Assembly: GCA_900548545.1 (NCBI GenBank)
Contig: URKX01000001.1
Span: 62,001-126,000 of the forward strand
Direction of reading: 5' to 3'
DNA: 64,000 nt
Source of the DNA: an uncultured Oscillospiraceae bacterium
Lineage (GTDB): Bacteria > Bacillota > Clostridia > Oscillospirales > Acutalibacteraceae
Both the position numbers and the translations under genes were made by a program. Positions 33,193 through 41,798 of the stretch are shown here, piece after piece; within the stretch, counting starts at the first letter, position 1; each line of letters begins with the position of its first letter. The notes beneath the pieces were generated by a model. That model searched no databases. It had not been told where the DNA came from and was given only the letters and a program-made list of their open reading frames with translations.

Positions 33193-33300
33193 AGCCGCAG
33201 AAAGTGGGAACGCGAGCGGCGAGGGTAGATTTCCCGTCCAGCCCGGCGGCTGGAAAGCCGCCTGCGCGACGTGCCCACCGCAGGTGTGGTACAATAGAGG
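33183..33300 (+). repeat. Structured promoter-linked repeat, copy 2 (candidate RNA)
   Basis: Begins TGGTATAATAGCCGCAGAAA and ends at TGGTACAATAG (33288 onward). The shared core CCAGCCCGGCGG...GCCGCCTGCGCGA matches the pyk-linked copy. It folds as GGCGGCT (33245-33251)/AGCCGCC (33256-33262) around a GGAA tetraloop; the alternative stem CGCCTGCG/CGCAGGTG is kept with one G-U pair. The following 33301-33471 is a leader of about 170 bases with no clear gene. Confidence 0.6.
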
Positions 33301-33471
33301 CGGTTTGAATGCCGCCACTGTTTTTCAAAAGGAGAGTTTGCCGGCCGCGCTGGCTGGCGATTGTGAAAAACCGTGGTTCTCCCACCTGGGGTTGGAGATT
33401 TGTTGATGGTTGCCTGCTAAAATAAATGTGCCTGCAGCACCATCCCCCGCGTTGGAAAGGAGATTGGATTT

Positions 33472-34764
33472 ATGGAAACTTTAGCCACCATTAATTTTCT
33501 CATGGCTGCCCTCTTTGCGGCGTGTTACTGTTACCAAGCGGTGTTTGCCCTGGTGCGGCTTTTGGGGAAGCGGCGGACCTTCACCGCCAAAAAGCTGTGC
33601 CGTTATGGGGTGCTCATCGCCGCCCGGAATGAGAGCGCCGTCATCGGCCAGCTGATCGACAGCATCCACGGCCAGGACTATCCCCAGGACTTGGTGGACG
33701 TCTACGTGGTGGCAGACAACTGCACCGACGACACCGCTCGGATCGCTCGGGAGCATGGCGCCCGGGTCTTTGAGCGGTTTAATAAGCTCCAGGTGGGCAA
33801 GGGCTATGCCATGGCCTTCCTGCTGGGGAAAATCCGGGAGGAGCGTCCGGAGGGGTACGATGGGTACTTCATCTTCGACGCGGACAACCTGCTGGACCCC
33901 CATTACATCACCGAGATGAACAAGGCGTTCTCCTCCGGCGAGCGGATGATCACCAGCTGCCGCAACACCAAGAATTACGGCGACAACTGGATCACCGCCG
34001 GGTATGGCCTTTGGTTCTTGCGGGAGAGCGAATACCTCAACTCCTCCCGGGACTTTTTGCGCACCAGCTGCACCGTGTCCGGCACCGGGTATCTGTTTGC
34101 CCAGAGCCTGTTGGACGAGCTGGGCGGGTGGGAGTATTTCCTGCTCACCGAGGACTTTGAGTTCACCGCCAACGCCATTGCCCATGGGGAGAAGATCGCC
34201 TACTGCCACGATGCTGTGTTCTACGACGAGCAGCCCCGGAACTTTAAACAGTCCATCGTGCAGCGCTCCCGTTGGGTGAAGGGCTATTTGCAGGTGTTCG
34301 GCAAGCGGGGCGGGGACCTGGTGAAGGCCATGCTGGTGGACGGTAGCTTCTCCAGCTATGATGTGCTGATGTTCACCTTCCCTGCAGCGATTATCACCGT
34401 GCTGACCATTATGGTCAACGCTGCCATGTTTGTGGTGGGGATCACCTCCGCGCCGCAGGAAATGGGCGTGTTCTTTGGCTCGGTGATCCTGTCCATGGTG
34501 GGATCCTACTTTGTGATGCTCCTCATGGGCCTCATGCCCTTGGTCACGGAGTGGAAGCGGATCTACTGCTCCCGTGCCAAAAAGATCGGCTATCTGTTCA
34601 CCTTCCCGCTGTTTGTGGCCACTTTTAGCCTGGCCATGGTGGTGGCGGTGTTCGGCAACACCGAATGGAAGCCCATCAAGCACAGCGTGGCCCTGAGTAT
34701 TGGCGACATGGGAAGCGTTTCTCCACAGGAACTGCGGAAAATTCGTAAAAACGGAAAACTTTGA
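33472..34764 (+). CDS. Family 2 glycosyltransferase, membrane bound
   Basis: A 430-residue processive-type GT2. A short N-terminal membrane segment (FLMAALFAACYCYQAVFALV) precedes the catalytic domain: VLIAARNESAVIGQLIDS near residue 57, VVADNCTDDT near residue 80, the DAD metal-binding motif in FIFDADNLLDPHY near residue 136, the LLTEDFEF acid motif near residue 224 and QRSRWVKGYL near residue 264. Two to three C-terminal helices follow. It probably builds or transfers a cell-surface polysaccharide or glycolipid; the sugar is unknown. AAAGGAG precedes the ATG. No polysaccharide cluster surrounds it. Confidence 0.9.
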   Translation: METLATINFLMAALFAACYCYQAVFALVRLLGKRRTFTAKKLCRYGVLIAARNESAVIGQLIDSIHGQDYPQDLVDVYVVADNCTDDTARIAREHGARVFERFNKLQVGKGYAMAFLLGKIREERPEGYDGYFIFDADNLLDPHYITEMNKAFSSGERMITSCRNTKNYGDNWITAGYGLWFLRESEYLNSSRDFLRTSCTVSGTGYLFAQSLLDELGGWEYFLLTEDFEFTANAIAHGEKIAYCHDAVFYDEQPRNFKQSIVQRSRWVKGYLQVFGKRGGDLVKAMLVDGSFSSYDVLMFTFPAAIITVLTIMVNAAMFVVGITSAPQEMGVFFGSVILSMVGSYFVMLLMGLMPLVTEWKRIYCSRAKKIGYLFTFPLFVATFSLAMVVAVFGNTEWKPIKHSVALSIGDMGSVSPQELRKIRKNGKL

Positions 34765-34793
34765 GAAAAATCTAGGAGAGAACTTTATTAAAT

Positions 34794-34841
34794 CGGGCGC
34801 TTGTGTTACAATGATGGTTGACACAAGGGCCCGCTTTTTTT
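34794..34841 (+). terminator. Terminator after the GT2 gene
   Basis: CGGGCGCTTGTGT pairs, with one mismatch, with ACACAAGGGCCCG and is followed by a run of Ts. A TACAAT lies in the loop (34807-34812) and could be the -10 of a purL promoter. Confidence 0.65.
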
Positions 34842-34936
34842 GTCCCGGGGATAGGGCACGTGGGAATGGACTGCCCGGGGCAGCCTTATCGAAAAAAACT
34901 CTTTGCCCAGCCTCCCGCTGGAGAAAGGATGAAGTC

Positions 34937-37900
34937 ATGGTCACACGGGTATTCGTTGAGAAAAAACAGGGGTTTAATATCGAAGCGCAGCAGATGCTTT
35001 CTGACCTGAAGGGGAACCTGGGCATCCAGGGCCTGGAGGAAGTGCGCATTTTAAATCGGTATGATGTTTCGGGGCTGTCACAGGAGCAGTTCGCCGCCGC
35101 GGCCCGCACCATTTTGTCCGAGCCCAATATGGACGCTGTGTACGGCGAGGACTTCCGCCTGCCGGAGGAGTACCAGGTGTTCGCCATGGAATACCTGCCC
35201 GGCCAGTACGACCAGCGGGCCGACTCCGCCGCCCAGTGCGTGCAGCTGCTGACCCAGGGGGAGCGCCCGGCTGTGGCCACCGCCAAAGTGATCGGCCTTT
35301 TGGGCAGCGTGTCCGCTGAGGAGTTTGACAAGGTCAAGCAGTACCTTATCAACCCTGTGGAGAGCCGGGAAGCCTCCATGGAGAAGCCAGAAAGCCTGGA
35401 GATGAAAGCCGACGTTCCCGCCGACGTGGCCCGGGTCACCGGGTTCACCAGCTGGGACGGGGAGCAGATGAAGGCATATTTCGGCTCCATGGGCTTTGCC
35501 ATGACCCTGTCTGACCTGGAGTTCTGCCGGGATTACTTCCGGGACGAGGAACACCGTGACCCCACCGTTACCGAGCTGCGGGTGATCGACACCTACTGGA
35601 GCGACCACTGCCGCCACACCACCTTCCTCACCCGTTTGAACAAGATCGACGTAGAGCAGGGTGCCCTGAGCGCTGCCGTGGAGAAGGCCCTGAAGGATTA
35701 CCTGGCCCTGCGGGAAGAGCTGTATGTGGGCAAGGACAAGCCCGTGTCCCTGATGGATATGGCCACCATCGGCGGCAAGTACCTGCGGAAGAAGGGCCTG
35801 GTGCCCGACCTGGACGAAAGCGAAGAGATCAACGCCTGTTCCATCGAGGCGCCGGTGACCATCGACGGCAAGACGGAAACTTGGCTGATCCAGTTTAAGA
35901 ACGAGACCCACAACCATCCCACCGAGATCGAGCCCTTCGGCGGCGCGGCCACCTGCCTGGGCGGCGCCATCCGTGACCCCCTGTCCGGCCGTGCCTATGT
36001 GTACCAGGCCATGCGGGTCACCGGCAGCGGCGACCCCACCGTGCCCTTTGAAAAGACCCTCCACGGCAAGCTGCCCAGCCGGAAGATCACCACCGGCGCT
36101 GCCGCGGGCTACTCCTCCTACGGCAACCAGATCGGCCTGGCCACCGGCCAAGTCACCGAGCTGTACGACCCCGGATACGTGGCCAAGCGCATGGAGATCG
36201 GCGCGGTGATCGGCGCCTCCCCCAAGGCCAACGTGAAGCGGGAAGAACCTGTCCCCGGGGACGTGATCGTGCTGCTGGGCGGCGCTACCGGCCGTGACGG
36301 CATCGGCGGCGCCACCGGCTCCAGCAAGGCCCACACGGAAAAGAGCGTGGAGGTCTGCGGCGCCGAGGTGCAGAAGGGCAATCCCCCCACGGAACGGAAG
36401 CTCCAGCGGCTGTTCCGGGACCCCAGCGTGTCCACCCTCATCAAGCGGTGCAACGACTTCGGCGCCGGCGGCGTGTGCGTGGCCATCGGCGAGCTGGCCC
36501 CGGGCCTTCGGATCGATTTGAATAAGGTGCCCAAGAAGTACGAGGGCCTGGACGGCACCGAGCTGGCCATCTCCGAATCCCAGGAGCGTATGGCCGTGGT
36601 GCTGGACCCCAAAGACGTGGAAGAGTTCTGCAAGAAGGCCGCTGAGGAAAACCTGGACGCCCAGGTGGTGGCCATTGTCACCGAAGAGCCCCGGCTGAAG
36701 ATGGAGTGGCGGGGCGACCAGGTGGTGGACCTGTCCCGCGCCTTCCTGGATACCAACGGTGTCACCCAGAACGCCGAGGCCCAGATCACCGCGCCCCAGG
36801 GCTGCGACTACCGGAAGTCCGTGCCTGCCTGTCTGGAGGGCAAAGAGGGCGTGAAAGCCCTGAAGGCCAATATGGCCCGGTTGGAGGTCTGCTGCCAGAA
36901 GGGCCTTTCCGAGCGGTTCGACGCCAGCATCGGCGCTGGTACCGTGCTGATGCCCTTTGCCGGTAAGTACCAGCTGACTCCCGAAGAGGCCATGGTGGCT
37001 AAGATCCCCCTGCTCCACGGGGAAACCGACGACGCCACCGCCATGAGCTACGGATACATCCCCGGCGTGGCCCGGTACTCCCCCTTTGAGGGCGCCGCTT
37101 ACGCTGTGGTGGAAAGCCTCTCCAAGCTTGCTGCCGTGGGCGCGGACCCCTTGAAGGCCCGGCTCACCTTCCAGGAATACTTTGAGAGGTTGCATGATGT
37201 GCCCTCCCGCTGGGGCAAGCCCGCTGCCGCCCTGTTGGGCGCTTTGGAAGCCCAGCTGGGCATGGGCCTGCCCTCTATCGGCGGCAAGGACAGTATGTCC
37301 GGCTCCTTTGAGAGCTTGGACGTGCCCCCCACCCTAGTGAGTTTTGCCGTGTCCATGACCAAGGCAAGCAAGACCCTTTCCGCCAGCGTCAAGGAGCCCG
37401 GCTCCACCCTGGTGCTGCTGCCCATCCCCGAGGATGAAAACGGGATGCCCGATTGGGAGGCCTTGAAGGCGTATTACCGGGCGGTGCTGCTGCATATCGA
37501 TTGTGGGGACATCGTTTCCGCGGGCGTGGTCCGTGAAGGAGGCGCCGCTGCCACCGTGCTGCGGATGTGCTTTGGCGAGGAGACCGGCTTCCGGTTTGCG
37601 GAAGGCCTGACGAAAGAAACCTTGTATGCTCCCCAGGAGGGCGCCCTGGTGGTGGAGCTTTCCAGCGAGGCCGACCTGTCCGCCGACCCCGCCCTGGCCC
37701 CTGTGGTGCTGGGCCACTCCACCAGCAAAGGGGACGTGAAGCTGGGCGGCGAGAAGATCTCCATGGAGGAGCTGTGCGCCGCCTGGATGGGCACCTTGGA
37801 GAAGATTTTCCCCAACAACGCGCCGCGGGTCCCCGTGGCGGCAGACGTGCCCCTGTGGGAGAAGCGGGAGCGGCGGGCCCCCGCCATCAAGGTGGCAAAG

Positions 37901-38695
37901 CCCCGGGTGTTCATCCCCGCCTTCCCCGGCACCAACTGCGAAGTGGACTCTGCCCGTGCCTTTGAAAAGGCCGGCGCTGAAACGGAGATCCTGGTGGTGA
38001 AGAACCTGTCCCCCAAGGACATTGAGGAAACCATCGGCCGGATGGAACAGGCCATCCGCCGCGCCCAGATCATCATGATCCCCGGCGGCTTCTCCGGCGG
38101 CGACGAGCCCGAGGGTTCCGGCAAGTTTATTGCCACCACCTTCCGCAACCCCAAGGTTGCCCAGGCGGTCACCGACCTGCTGGAAACCCGGGACGGCCTG
38201 ATGCTGGGTATCTGCAACGGCTTCCAGGCGCTGATCAAGCTGGGCCTGGTGCCCTATGGCAAGATCACCGAGCCCAAGGAGGACGATCCCACCTTGACCT
38301 TCAACACCCTGGGTCGCCACGTGTCCCGCATGGTGTACACCCGGGTCACCAGCGTCAAGTCCCCCTGGATGGCTGGCGTCCACGCCGGCGACATCCACGC
38401 GGTGCCTGTGTCCCACGGCGAGGGCCGGTTTGTGGCCGACGAGAAGGCTTTGAAGAAGCTGATCGAGAACGGCCAGATCGCCACCCAGTATGTGGATCCT
38501 GATGGCACGGTCAGCGGCGACATCCAGTGGAACCCCAACGGCTCTGTGTGCGGCATTGAGGGCATCACCAGCCCCGATGGCCGTGTGCTGGGCAAGATGG
38601 GCCACTCCGAGCGGAAGGGCCAAGACCTGTATAAGAATGTTCCCGGCGCGAAGGACCAGTGGCTGTTCGAAAGCGGCGTGAAGTACTTTAAGTAA
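34937..38695 (+). CDS. purL: Phosphoribosylformylglycinamidine synthase, single-chain
   Basis: A 1252-residue FGAM synthase, the ATP-dependent fourth step of purine synthesis, with synthetase and glutaminase in one chain. Features are the YWSDHCRHTTF motif near residue 222, HNHPTEIEPFGGAATCLGG near residue 323, the second half with PSIGGKDSMSG near residue 778, and the C-terminal class I glutaminase: FPGTNCE, then the nucleophile in MLGICNGFQAL near residue 1093 and a His/Glu pair in PVSHGEGRF. The ATG at 34937 starts the domain and has GAGAAAGGA ahead. It stands away from other pur genes in this window. Confidence 0.96.
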   Translation: MVTRVFVEKKQGFNIEAQQMLSDLKGNLGIQGLEEVRILNRYDVSGLSQEQFAAAARTILSEPNMDAVYGEDFRLPEEYQVFAMEYLPGQYDQRADSAAQCVQLLTQGERPAVATAKVIGLLGSVSAEEFDKVKQYLINPVESREASMEKPESLEMKADVPADVARVTGFTSWDGEQMKAYFGSMGFAMTLSDLEFCRDYFRDEEHRDPTVTELRVIDTYWSDHCRHTTFLTRLNKIDVEQGALSAAVEKALKDYLALREELYVGKDKPVSLMDMATIGGKYLRKKGLVPDLDESEEINACSIEAPVTIDGKTETWLIQFKNETHNHPTEIEPFGGAATCLGGAIRDPLSGRAYVYQAMRVTGSGDPTVPFEKTLHGKLPSRKITTGAAAGYSSYGNQIGLATGQVTELYDPGYVAKRMEIGAVIGASPKANVKREEPVPGDVIVLLGGATGRDGIGGATGSSKAHTEKSVEVCGAEVQKGNPPTERKLQRLFRDPSVSTLIKRCNDFGAGGVCVAIGELAPGLRIDLNKVPKKYEGLDGTELAISESQERMAVVLDPKDVEEFCKKAAEENLDAQVVAIVTEEPRLKMEWRGDQVVDLSRAFLDTNGVTQNAEAQITAPQGCDYRKSVPACLEGKEGVKALKANMARLEVCCQKGLSERFDASIGAGTVLMPFAGKYQLTPEEAMVAKIPLLHGETDDATAMSYGYIPGVARYSPFEGAAYAVVESLSKLAAVGADPLKARLTFQEYFERLHDVPSRWGKPAAALLGALEAQLGMGLPSIGGKDSMSGSFESLDVPPTLVSFAVSMTKASKTLSASVKEPGSTLVLLPIPEDENGMPDWEALKAYYRAVLLHIDCGDIVSAGVVREGGAAATVLRMCFGEETGFRFAEGLTKETLYAPQEGALVVELSSEADLSADPALAPVVLGHSTSKGDVKLGGEKISMEELCAAWMGTLEKIFPNNAPRVPVAADVPLWEKRERRAPAIKVAKPRVFIPAFPGTNCEVDSARAFEKAGAETEILVVKNLSPKDIEETIGRMEQAIRRAQIIMIPGGFSGGDEPEGSGKFIATTFRNPKVAQAVTDLLETRDGLMLGICNGFQALIKLGLVPYGKITEPKEDDPTLTFNTLGRHVSRMVYTRVTSVKSPWMAGVHAGDIHAVPVSHGEGRFVADEKALKKLIENGQIATQYVDPDGTVSGDIQWNPNGSVCGIEGITSPDGRVLGKMGHSERKGQDLYKNVPGAKDQWLFESGVKYFK

Positions 38696-38717
38696 CCAAG
38701 CTGCGCCTGGACGCAAG

Positions 38718-38928
38718 TCGCGCTCTGGGGCCGCTGGCTGCGCTCGGTCCTGAGGTGCCCGAGAATGGGTCGTTCGCGCAGAGGGCTGGCTGGGAGAAGT
38801 TCCCGCTGGTGGGTGGCCCCACTGGACACTTCGCGCTCTGGGGCCGCTGGCTGCGCTCGGTCCTGAGGTGACCGAGAATGGGCCGTTCGCGCGGAGGGCT
38901 GGGAGAAGTTCCCACTGGTGGGTGGCCC
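38718..38928. repeat. Tandem GC-rich repeat, two units of ~100 bases
   Basis: TCGCGCTCTGGGGCCGCTGG begins at 38718 and again at 38831 (period 113). Both units continue through CTCGGTCCTGAGGTG, GAGAATGGG and GAGAAGTTCCC to GGTGGGTGGCCC. The first unit carries one 4-base duplication (GCTG). The interval 38696-39060 has no other gene. Its first bases (GCTGCGCCTGGACGCAA) resemble the reverse complement of part of 60921-60941. Confidence 0.8.
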
Positions 38929-38987
38929 TCCCTGCAAACCGGATTTGCAAATTCTTTGCTTTTTTCTTGTAAGAAAGAAGAGAACGA

Positions 38988-39011
38988 TACACCTTTCGCA
39001 AGAAAGGTGTA
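38988..39011 (+). promoter_or_regulatory. Perfect hairpin in the alr leader
   Basis: TACACCTTTC pairs perfectly with GAAAGGTGTA around a GCAA (GNRA) tetraloop, 50 bases ahead of alr. No strong T run follows (TTCTTTGCC). A related hairpin with neighbouring TTCTTTGCC lies ahead of the 61035 gene. Confidence 0.5.
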
Positions 39012-39060
39012 TTCTTTGCCGTTTTCCCTTTCGGGGACGGAAAAGGAGGATACAGTTCCT

Positions 39061-40260
39061 ATGAAAGAGATATTGCGTCGCACCTGGGCGGAGATCGACC
39101 TGGACGCCCTGGCCCGCGACTTTCAGGCGGTGCGGGAGGCCGCCAATCCCCAGGCCAAGGTCTGCTGTGTGGTCAAGGCTGACGCCTATGGCCACGGGGC
39201 TGTCCGCATTGCCCGGGAGTTTGAAGGGCTGGGGGCGGATTGGTTTGCCGTTTCCAATTTGGAGGAGGCCCTCCAGCTGCGGCTGGGAGGGATCCAAAAA
39301 CCCATCCTGGTGCTGGGGTACACCCCGCCGGAGGAGGCCGCCGCCCTTTCCAACCACCACATTTCCCAGTGCGTGTACAGCTTGGACTATGCTCGGGACC
39401 TTTCCCGCGCGGCGGAGGAGGCCGGGGCCACGGTGAACATCCACGTGAAGATCGACACCGGCATGAGCCGCCTGGGCTTTTACTATCAGGACATCAGCCG
39501 GGACGAGGCCACGGTCCAGGAGGTGAAAGCCGCCTGCCAGCTGCCGGGGCTGCACCCGGAGGGCATCTTCACCCACTTTGCCGTGTCCGACGAGGGCAAG
39601 GCCGGGGACGCCTTCACCATGCAGCAGTTCGGCTGCTTCAAAGAGATGATCGAGGCCCTGCTGCGGGAGGACATCGGCTTTGAAGTGCGTCACTGTGCCA
39701 ACTCCGCGGCGGTGTTCGACTATCCTTTGTCCCACCTGGACATGGTGCGGGCCGGCATTGTCATCTACGGGCTGTACCCCTCAGAGGAGCTGCGCCATAA
39801 ACCGGACCTGACCCCGGTGCTGTCGCTCCGCTCGGTGGTGTCCCATGTGAAGACTGTAAAACCCGGGGCCACCATCAGCTATGGGCGGAAGTTCACCGCC
39901 CAGAAGGAGATGAAAGTGGCCACGGTCCCGGTGGGTTACGCCGACGGCTATCCCCGCATCCTCTCTGCCAAGGGCGCCCAGGTGCTCATTGGCGGGAAGC
40001 GCTGCCCCATTCTGGGCCGGGTGTGCATGGACCAGCTGATGGCCGACGTGTCTGCCCTTCCCGATGTGAAGGTGGGGGACATGGTCACCCTCATTGGCCG
40101 GGACGGGGAAGAGGCCATCACCGCCGACGAGCTGGCCAGCTTGGAGGGCAGCATCAACTACGAGGTGGTGTGCGGCCTTTCCAAGCGGGTGCCCCGTGTG
40201 TACCTGAAGGGCGGCAAGGTGGAGAGCATCTACAACGCCCTGCTGGGGGAGGACCGGTAA
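39061..40260 (+). CDS. alr: Alanine racemase
   Basis: A 399-residue fold-type III PLP enzyme that interconverts L- and D-alanine for peptidoglycan. The PLP lysine is in VVKADAYGHGA near residue 38, with DTGMSRLGF near residue 136 and the catalytic-Tyr region in VGYADGYPR, then RVCMDQLMADV near residue 320. Length is typical. The ATG at 39061 has AAAGGAGG 10 bases ahead; the open frame upstream to 38878 crosses the hairpin and is rejected. It is monocistronic with its own terminator. Confidence 0.96.
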   Translation: MKEILRRTWAEIDLDALARDFQAVREAANPQAKVCCVVKADAYGHGAVRIAREFEGLGADWFAVSNLEEALQLRLGGIQKPILVLGYTPPEEAAALSNHHISQCVYSLDYARDLSRAAEEAGATVNIHVKIDTGMSRLGFYYQDISRDEATVQEVKAACQLPGLHPEGIFTHFAVSDEGKAGDAFTMQQFGCFKEMIEALLREDIGFEVRHCANSAAVFDYPLSHLDMVRAGIVIYGLYPSEELRHKPDLTPVLSLRSVVSHVKTVKPGATISYGRKFTAQKEMKVATVPVGYADGYPRILSAKGAQVLIGGKRCPILGRVCMDQLMADVSALPDVKVGDMVTLIGRDGEEAITADELASLEGSINYEVVCGLSKRVPRVYLKGGKVESIYNALLGEDR

Positions 40261-40286
40261 AGAGTGCCCCGGCGGTAAAGAAAACG

Positions 40287-40323
40287 AAAAAAGTGCTGTT
40301 GCAAGCTTGCAGCAGCACTTTTT
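40287..40323 (+). terminator. Intrinsic terminator after alr
   Basis: AAAAAGTGCTG-TTGCA pairs with TGCA-GCAGCACTTTTT, followed by GTTTG. A strong stem with A-rich and T-rich flanks. Confidence 0.88.
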
Positions 40324-40409
40324 GTTTGCTGGGTGGGTCAGCCCTTTATGGGAGGGAAGGGCCTGGCTGGGTGCCTCGGAAAAAGCCGGGATGGGCTGGG
40401 AAGATGGGG

Positions 40410-40583
40410 TTATTGCCCGTCTTTTTGCCCTTTTTTCCGTTTTTTCACGCACTCGGTCAACAGGTATTCAATTTGGCCGTTGATGGACCGGAAATCGTCC
40501 TCGGCCCAGGCGGCCAGGTCCTCCCACAGCTTGGGGGAGATCCGCAGCAGGATTTGCTTTTTGCCTTTTTCCTTTTGCTCCAT
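40410..40583 (-). CDS. Small Arc-type ribbon-helix-helix protein
   Basis: A 57-residue basic protein: a Lys-rich start (MEQKEKGKKQ), then the ribbon-helix-helix pattern ILLRISPKLWEDLAAWAEDD and SINGQIEYLLTECVKK. It begins 12 bases after the stop of the SPFH gene, so it is the second gene of that operon. Arc-like proteins bind operator DNA as dimers; here the strand segment (KQILLRI) and helices are intact. A role as regulator of the SPFH gene is inferred from position. Confidence 0.85.
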   Translation of the reverse strand: MEQKEKGKKQILLRISPKLWEDLAAWAEDDFRSINGQIEYLLTECVKKRKKGQKDGQ

Positions 40584-40595
40584 TCCATCGCCGCC

Positions 40596-41591
40596 TTAGT
40601 AGATGGAGCCGCTGTTGACAATGGGCTGGGCGTCCTTGTTGCCGCAGAGCACCACCAGCAGGTTGGACACCATAGCGGCTTTCCGCTCCTCGTCCAGGTC
40701 CACGATGCGGTCGTCGTTCAGTTGGGCCAGGGCCATTTCCACCATGCCCACGGCGCCTTCCACGATCTTCTTCCGGGCTGCCACCACGGCCTCCGCCTGC
40801 TGGCGCTGGAGCATGGCCGCGGCGATCTCCGGGGCGTAGGACAGGTGGGTGATCCGCACCTCCAGGATCTCCAACCCCGCCATCTCTACCCGGTCCTGCA
40901 AGTCTTGCTTCATCATCTCAGCGATCTCCTGGCTGCTGCCCCGCAGGGTCTTTTCCCCCAGGTCGTCGTCGTCCATCAGGTCGTAGGGGTACATCCGGGC
41001 GATGTTCCGGGTGGCGGAATCGCACTGGGTGGAAAGGAAAGTTCGGTAGTTCTGCACGTTGAACACTGCCTTGGTGGTGTCCACAATCCGCCAGATCACA
41101 ATGGTGCCGATGACAATGGGGTTGCCCCGCTCGTCGTTGACGGTCTGCTTTTCGTTGTTCAGGGTCATGGTCTTCAGGGAGATTTTCCGGCTGCCCCCAA
41201 AGTTGACGCTGGTGTTGCCGTTCACCGTGGTCATGGAGGCGGGGGTGGCGCCGGGATTGATGCCCTCGCAGAAGGGATTCACCCAGAAATAGCCGTCCCC
41301 TTTCAGGGTGCCGTGGTACTGCCCAAACAGGGTGAGCACCAACGCCTCGTTGGGGTTTAAGATCTTCAGGCCGGGCATGAGGAACAGGTCCAGCACGAAC
41401 ACCAGCGAAGCCGCCACAATCAAGGTTACGGACAGAGGGACGCTGACATCCCACAGCAGGATGGGCCCAACAATAGCCACAGCCAAGCTGCCGAAGAACA
41501 GCACCAAGATCAGCGCCAGCATGGCAAAGCCGTTTTTGGTTTTCACGGGTTTTTCTGTGTACCGGTTGACAATCTTCTCTTGCGTTTCCAT
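40596..41591 (-). CDS. SPFH/band 7 (stomatin-prohibitin-flotillin) membrane protein
   Basis: A 331-residue protein with two adjacent N-terminal membrane segments (GFAMLALILVLFFGSLAVAIV and LIVAASLVFVLDLFL) followed by the SPFH domain (NPNEALVLTLFGQYHGTLKGDGYFWVNP in part) and an Ala/Glu-rich helical stretch (AMLQRQQAEAVVAARKKIVEG). It resembles the stomatin-like group that forms membrane assemblies with proteases or organises lipids. The ATG at 41591 has AAAGGAG 9 bases upstream. It is followed by a small ribbon-helix-helix gene; no NfeD partner is adjacent. Confidence 0.9.
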   Translation of the reverse strand: METQEKIVNRYTEKPVKTKNGFAMLALILVLFFGSLAVAIVGPILLWDVSVPLSVTLIVAASLVFVLDLFLMPGLKILNPNEALVLTLFGQYHGTLKGDGYFWVNPFCEGINPGATPASMTTVNGNTSVNFGGSRKISLKTMTLNNEKQTVNDERGNPIVIGTIVIWRIVDTTKAVFNVQNYRTFLSTQCDSATRNIARMYPYDLMDDDDLGEKTLRGSSQEIAEMMKQDLQDRVEMAGLEILEVRITHLSYAPEIAAAMLQRQQAEAVVAARKKIVEGAVGMVEMALAQLNDDRIVDLDEERKAAMVSNLLVVLCGNKDAQPIVNSGSIY

Positions 41592-41736
41592 ATAGAACAA
41601 CTCCTTTTCCGAATCTGATATCATTATAATATCAGTGCGAAATCAAGTCAAGGGGCTTGTGAAAGATTTTGCAAATAAGCGCTTCAAGGCGTTAAGGGAC
41701 TGAAGGGTGTTTAGAAGGGGGCCGGGGAAAAACAAA

Positions 41737-41773
41737 AAGGACGCAGGGAAAGCCAAAGCGTTCCTGCGTCCTT
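41737..41773 (-). terminator. Terminator of the phosphorylase/isomerase operon
   Basis: AAGGACGCAGG pairs with CCTGCGTCCTT across 15 bases. Minus-strand 3' side is TTTTTGTTTTT. Confidence 0.85.
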
Positions 41774-41798
41774 GCGCTGTAGAAGGGGGAAAGATGGG

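Noticed and set aside
33338..33406. Possible 22-codon TTG-started leader ORF ahead of the GT2 gene
   Set aside because: AAAAGGAGAG precedes it, but the TTG start, short length and lack of overlap with the next gene make it too weak to call.
34807..34841. A purine riboswitch ahead of purL
   Set aside because: The structure is a simple terminator stem for the preceding gene; no purine-aptamer core is visible.
35078..37195. Long minus-strand open frame (705 codons) opposite purL
   Set aside because: It is a composition shadow of the GC-rich purL gene: no domain motif, His/Gly/Val-rich throughout, no ribosome site.
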